This document shows positions 61,032 through 64,000 of a stretch of 64,000 nt of DNA, piece after piece (position 1 is the stretch's first letter; each line of letters opens with the position of its first letter). Both the position numbers and the translations under genes were made by a program. Origin of the DNA: Caulobacter sp. Root343 (lineage in GTDB: Bacteria; Pseudomonadota; Alphaproteobacteria; Caulobacterales; Caulobacteraceae). The notes under the pieces are model-generated. The model made no database searches and was not told the origin of the DNA. It saw nothing but the letters and a program-made list of their open reading frames with translations. Where the stretch lies: the NCBI RefSeq assembly GCF_001425745.1, contig NZ_LMDF01000007.1, positions 768,075 through 832,074 on the forward strand, written 5' to 3'.

Positions 61032-61042
61032 CGAATTCCTCC

Positions 61043-64000
61043 TCAAGCGCCGGTCGCCAGCCAGGCGACGGCGTTGGCCAGCCAGCGCTGCTGCAGCGGC
61101 TTGGCCATGTCCGGCAGACGGTGGACGAGAACGCGCGCCTTGTCCTGGCGAGCAATAAAGCTAGCCGCGCCGTTCTTGCGGTCGTGGTCCCGGCTGTAGG
61201 CGGCGACGACCTCGACGCCTTGTCCGTCGATGACCAGGCCGTTCGAGGGCTGACCCTCGACCTGGTGCAATACGCTCATGGCCATGTCGGCCGGCAGGCC
61301 GGCGAAGGTGGCATGGGCGCGTACATAGTTCCAGTTGCCCATCCACGGCGCCCGTAGGCCGCCGACTTGGCCGGCATAGTCGAAGAGGCCCAGGGCAGAG
61401 AGCTGCTTGGCCACGCCGTCGGCCAGACCGTCCTCTTGGACCATGGCGAGCAGCGGCGCCCCGGCCTTCACGGCGGCCAGCACCTCGGGCGGCAATTCAC
61501 CCAGGACCACGACCGGCTTCTCGCCCTTCTTGGGCTGGGCTTCGAGACCGGTCTGCTCGCCGACCTGGCGGCGGACGATCTCGTCGGTCTTCAGGCCCGA
61601 GGCGACGATACCGGCGTAGCGGACGCCCGGCTTGAAGTCGTCGATCACCACGCCGGGCACGGCCAACAGCTGCTCACGCAGGCTCCTGGCGATGCCGGAG
61701 ACGCCGAGACGGATCGGCTTGGCCGGCTTGGGCGCCGCGGCCGTCACCCAGATCTCGCGATCGGAGACGACGTCGCCGATGGCGATGCGGATCCTGTTCA
61801 GCCCCTCGCGGGTCAGGGCCGGCGTGCGGACGCTCTCGGCGACCAGGTAGCTGAACTGGTCCTGCGACTGCGGTGGAACCGGCCAGCGGCCCAGGATCTC
61901 GACCTCGCCGCCGGGCCCCACCAGGCTGAGCACCAGCTCCCCGGTGGCGGGCTTGCCCGTGTCGTTAAAGAACCAGAGATCCAGCTCGGCGCTCTCGCCG
62001 GCCGCATAGGCCAGGGCCTGGGGTTTGGCGATCGCCATGACCGGCCGCAAGGCCTGGCTCATCAGCGTCGGATCCGCCTTGAAGCCGCGCAGGTTGTCGA
62101 CGACGCCGGAATGGTTCTCGATCGAGGTGCTCTCCCAACCGGAGACGCAGGCGATGTCCACCGTCTCGCCCAGGCGGATGTTTTCCAGATAGTTGCGCCA
62201 GGACTCGTAGACCTTGCGCCCCACCGACAGGAACAGCGCCTCGCTGGTCGGAAAGGCCGGTTTGAAACCCCAGCGTTCCAGGTAGCTGTTGGTCGCCGCG
62301 ACGATGTCCTTGTGGTCTTGCAGGTCGTAGCTCTTGCCGCCGTTGGCCAGGATCTCGACGACCATGGCCTCGTGATTGTCGGCCGTAGCGCAGCCCTGCA
62401 TCTCGCCGAACTCGACGATGAAGGGCTTGCCCTTCTGCTGGTGGATGTAGTCGTCCTTGGACCTATAGAACTTGTCGTACCACTGGTCGCCGGCGCCCTG
62501 ATGCTCGACCCACCAGCCGCCCCATGGCTCGACGTCCGAGCGGTAGTAGTGATCGCTGTACGGCAGGTACATCGCCTGAGCCGCGCCACGCTTGACGAAG
62601 CCGTCGTTCAGCACGACCGCCCGGCTGGGATCCAGGTCGTGCATGGCCTTCAGCACGATCTGCACGTCGGGATTGGCCAGGTTCGCGCCGATCTCGTTCT
62701 GCAGAGTGTACTGGACCAGCGACGGCCGCGAGCGGAAGGCGCGGACCATGGCCCTGCACTTCTCGAGCATGAAGTCGCGGCTGAACGTGTCGGCGGCCGA
62801 CAGGCTCTCACCGGGTTTGAGGTCGCGCCCGATGGCGTGACGGCCACCGCCGGGCTCCATGACCCGCAGCAGGCCCATCTCGTCCATGGCGTCGAACACC
62901 TCGGGCTTGCCGACGTTGCGGTGGAAATGCAGCGTGTTGAGGCCTAGGGCGTGGGCGGAGGTCACCTCCCGCTTGGCCAACTCCGGGTTCGGCCACAAGC
63001 CGTTGAAGCCCCAATAGCCCCACGAGATCGCCGAGTAGAGCCGCGTGCGGCGACCATTCAGGCGCAGCAAGGCGTCGGTTCCGACACCCTCTACCCCAAA
63101 CCAGCGGAAGCCGAAGCGGACCTCGCGGGTGTCGACCGCGCCCTTGGCTTGGCTCCAGCGGAAGCGCAGACGGTGCAGGACGGGGGCGCCGAGGTCCCAG
63201 AGCCTGGCCGTCGGAGCGGAGACGGTGAAGCGGACCCGCAGGCGATGCTCGTCGATCGCCTCGACGGTCTCGATCGTAGAGGTGGCGGCGACGAACGCGC
63301 CAGCGTCATCGATGAGTTCGACAGCCGCCCTGCCCTTCAGCTTGTCGAGACCGGACTTCGGCAGCGGCTTGTCGAGCACCACCTCCATGTAGCCGGTGAC
63401 CTTGCGCGGTTCGGGCGTGTTCAGCACCCAGGCGTCGTCGATGCGCGCCTCGTGGGGATGGACGCTGAGTGTCAGGCCGCGATCCAGGCCGCCAAAGCCG
63501 TGCGAGGCGAACAGCTTCAGCTTGCCCCACATCATCGTCGTGGAGTCGCGCCAGTCGAAGCGACCGCCGGGATTAGTAATCCGGATCGCCAGGCGGTTGA
63601 CCTCGCCGGGACGCATGGCCTTGGTCAGGTCGCAGCTGATCGGCAGCTCCGACATGATCGAATAGCCGACCAGCACCTCGTTCAGGAAAACCTCGGCCCG
63701 CAGGCGCGCGCCGCGGATGTTCAGCAGCACCCGCCGCCCCTTGGCCGAGGCCGGGATGTCGATGGCCTTGCTCCACCACGAAACGCCTTTGTAGGCGCCG
63801 TAGCGCGGAACGTCGTCGTCCTCGGCGTAGCGGTACTCGTCGGGACCGTAGGGCCGCGTGCCGAACTTGCCCCAGAAGTGCTCCTCGACAGTTGTCGGCA
63901 GCTTGACGGTAATCGCCTCGCCCGACGCCAGTGCGTTCCAGCCGCCGGTCGGCGGATTGATCGGCAGCTTGGCCAGATCGAACGCGCCGGGCAGGTGGAT
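61043..64000 (-). CDS. Glycoside hydrolase family 2 protein (5' end beyond window)
   Basis: At least 985 residues, open to the right edge without a stop. The start shown by internal GTG codons is not the true one. Residues near the window edge (YKGVSWWSKAIDIPASAKGRRVLLNIRGARLRAEVFLN) are the sugar-binding beta-sandwich of GH2; FHRNVGKPEVFDAMDEMGLL, TLQNEIG (acid/base Glu) and FIVEFGEMQG (candidate nucleophile Glu) lie in the TIM barrel. Likely a beta-galactosidase- or glucuronidase-type enzyme in a pectin operon with the lyase 11 bases downstream. Substrate unknown. Confidence 0.85.
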   Translation of the reverse strand: MHLPGAFDLAKLPINPPTGGWNALASGEAITVKLPTTVEEHFWGKFGTRPYGPDEYRYAEDDDVPRYGAYKGVSWWSKAIDIPASAKGRRVLLNIRGARLRAEVFLNEVLVGYSIMSELPISCDLTKAMRPGEVNRLAIRITNPGGRFDWRDSTTMMWGKLKLFASHGFGGLDRGLTLSVHPHEARIDDAWVLNTPEPRKVTGYMEVVLDKPLPKSGLDKLKGRAAVELIDDAGAFVAATSTIETVEAIDEHRLRVRFTVSAPTARLWDLGAPVLHRLRFRWSQAKGAVDTREVRFGFRWFGVEGVGTDALLRLNGRRTRLYSAISWGYWGFNGLWPNPELAKREVTSAHALGLNTLHFHRNVGKPEVFDAMDEMGLLRVMEPGGGRHAIGRDLKPGESLSAADTFSRDFMLEKCRAMVRAFRSRPSLVQYTLQNEIGANLANPDVQIVLKAMHDLDPSRAVVLNDGFVKRGAAQAMYLPYSDHYYRSDVEPWGGWWVEHQGAGDQWYDKFYRSKDDYIHQQKGKPFIVEFGEMQGCATADNHEAMVVEILANGGKSYDLQDHKDIVAATNSYLERWGFKPAFPTSEALFLSVGRKVYESWRNYLENIRLGETVDIACVSGWESTSIENHSGVVDNLRGFKADPTLMSQALRPVMAIAKPQALAYAAGESAELDLWFFNDTGKPATGELVLSLVGPGGEVEILGRWPVPPQSQDQFSYLVAESVRTPALTREGLNRIRIAIGDVVSDREIWVTAAAPKPAKPIRLGVSGIARSLREQLLAVPGVVIDDFKPGVRYAGIVASGLKTDEIVRRQVGEQTGLEAQPKKGEKPVVVLGELPPEVLAAVKAGAPLLAMVQEDGLADGVAKQLSALGLFDYAGQVGGLRAPWMGNWNYVRAHATFAGLPADMAMSVLHQVEGQPSNGLVIDGQGVEVVAAYSRDHDRKNGAASFIARQDKARVLVHRLPDMAKPLQQRWLANAVAWLATGA

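Noticed and set aside
1..64000. CRISPR array, tRNA, rRNA or insertion sequence
   Set aside because: No regularly spaced direct repeats, no cloverleaf or 3' CCA tRNA end and no transposase frame were recognised.

Overview
The window is high-GC, densely packed alphaproteobacterial chromosome, most likely from Caulobacter or a close Caulobacteraceae relative. The best evidence is the left end: a Caulobacter-type flagellin cluster on the minus strand (two flagellins, each behind a sigma-54 promoter, then flaF and flbT) next to the flagellin glycosyltransferase gene flmG and two genes of pseudaminic-acid type sugar synthesis. No tRNA, rRNA, CRISPR array, insertion sequence or prophage was seen. 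Intergenic palindromes of REP type recur at three places.

Layout. 1-5724: flagellins, their post-transcriptional regulators and their glycosylation. 5821-16435: housekeeping and accessory genes: a MoxR ATPase, a universal stress protein, a YfbR-like HD hydrolase, an NrtR/NadQ-type Nudix regulator, a sterol-desaturase-family enzyme, an ATP-dependent DNA ligase translationally coupled to 3-methyladenine glycosylase, a small beta-barrel protein and a FabH-like synthase. 16582-22727: an M48 protease, a polar amino-acid ABC importer, a small GIY-YIG-like protein behind a terminator-like hairpin, and recG. 22735-32346: DUF808 and DUF3089 proteins, a thiolase paired with an HMG-CoA-synthase-like/DUF35 fusion, hldD-kdsA for LPS inner core, a photolyase and a cyclopropane fatty acid synthase. 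32532-37758: a sulfur-metabolism group (cysK, 3-mercaptopyruvate sulfurtransferase, cystathionine beta-lyase) with an orphan amino-acid binding protein. 37827-39371: a secreted metallo-beta-lactamase-fold protein whose metal motif looks lost.

39459-55650 is an assimilatory nitrate island. One minus-strand operon carries a NarK/NasA-type transporter, NirB, NirD, nitrate reductase NasA and a uroporphyrinogen-III methyltransferase that supplies siroheme. Upstream of it is nasT-nasS, encoding the ANTAR RNA-binding antiterminator and its nitrate-sensing partner. After a DUF4126/flavoprotein-disulfide-reductase pair on the other strand comes a second minus-strand operon: outer-membrane porin, NrtA, NrtB and NrtD. 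The leader of that second operon holds two stem-loops with identical AACGAC hexaloops, followed by an intrinsic terminator with a long U-run. The second stem-loop shares bases with the terminator stem, which is the layout expected of a NasT-controlled antitermination switch. The leader of the first operon also has an A1/G4 hexaloop hairpin.

56035-64000: an Old Yellow Enzyme, a COG2509 flavoprotein, two small proteins, and a Tat-exported pectate lyase in an operon with a glycoside hydrolase family 2 enzyme that runs off the right edge, pointing to plant polysaccharide use.
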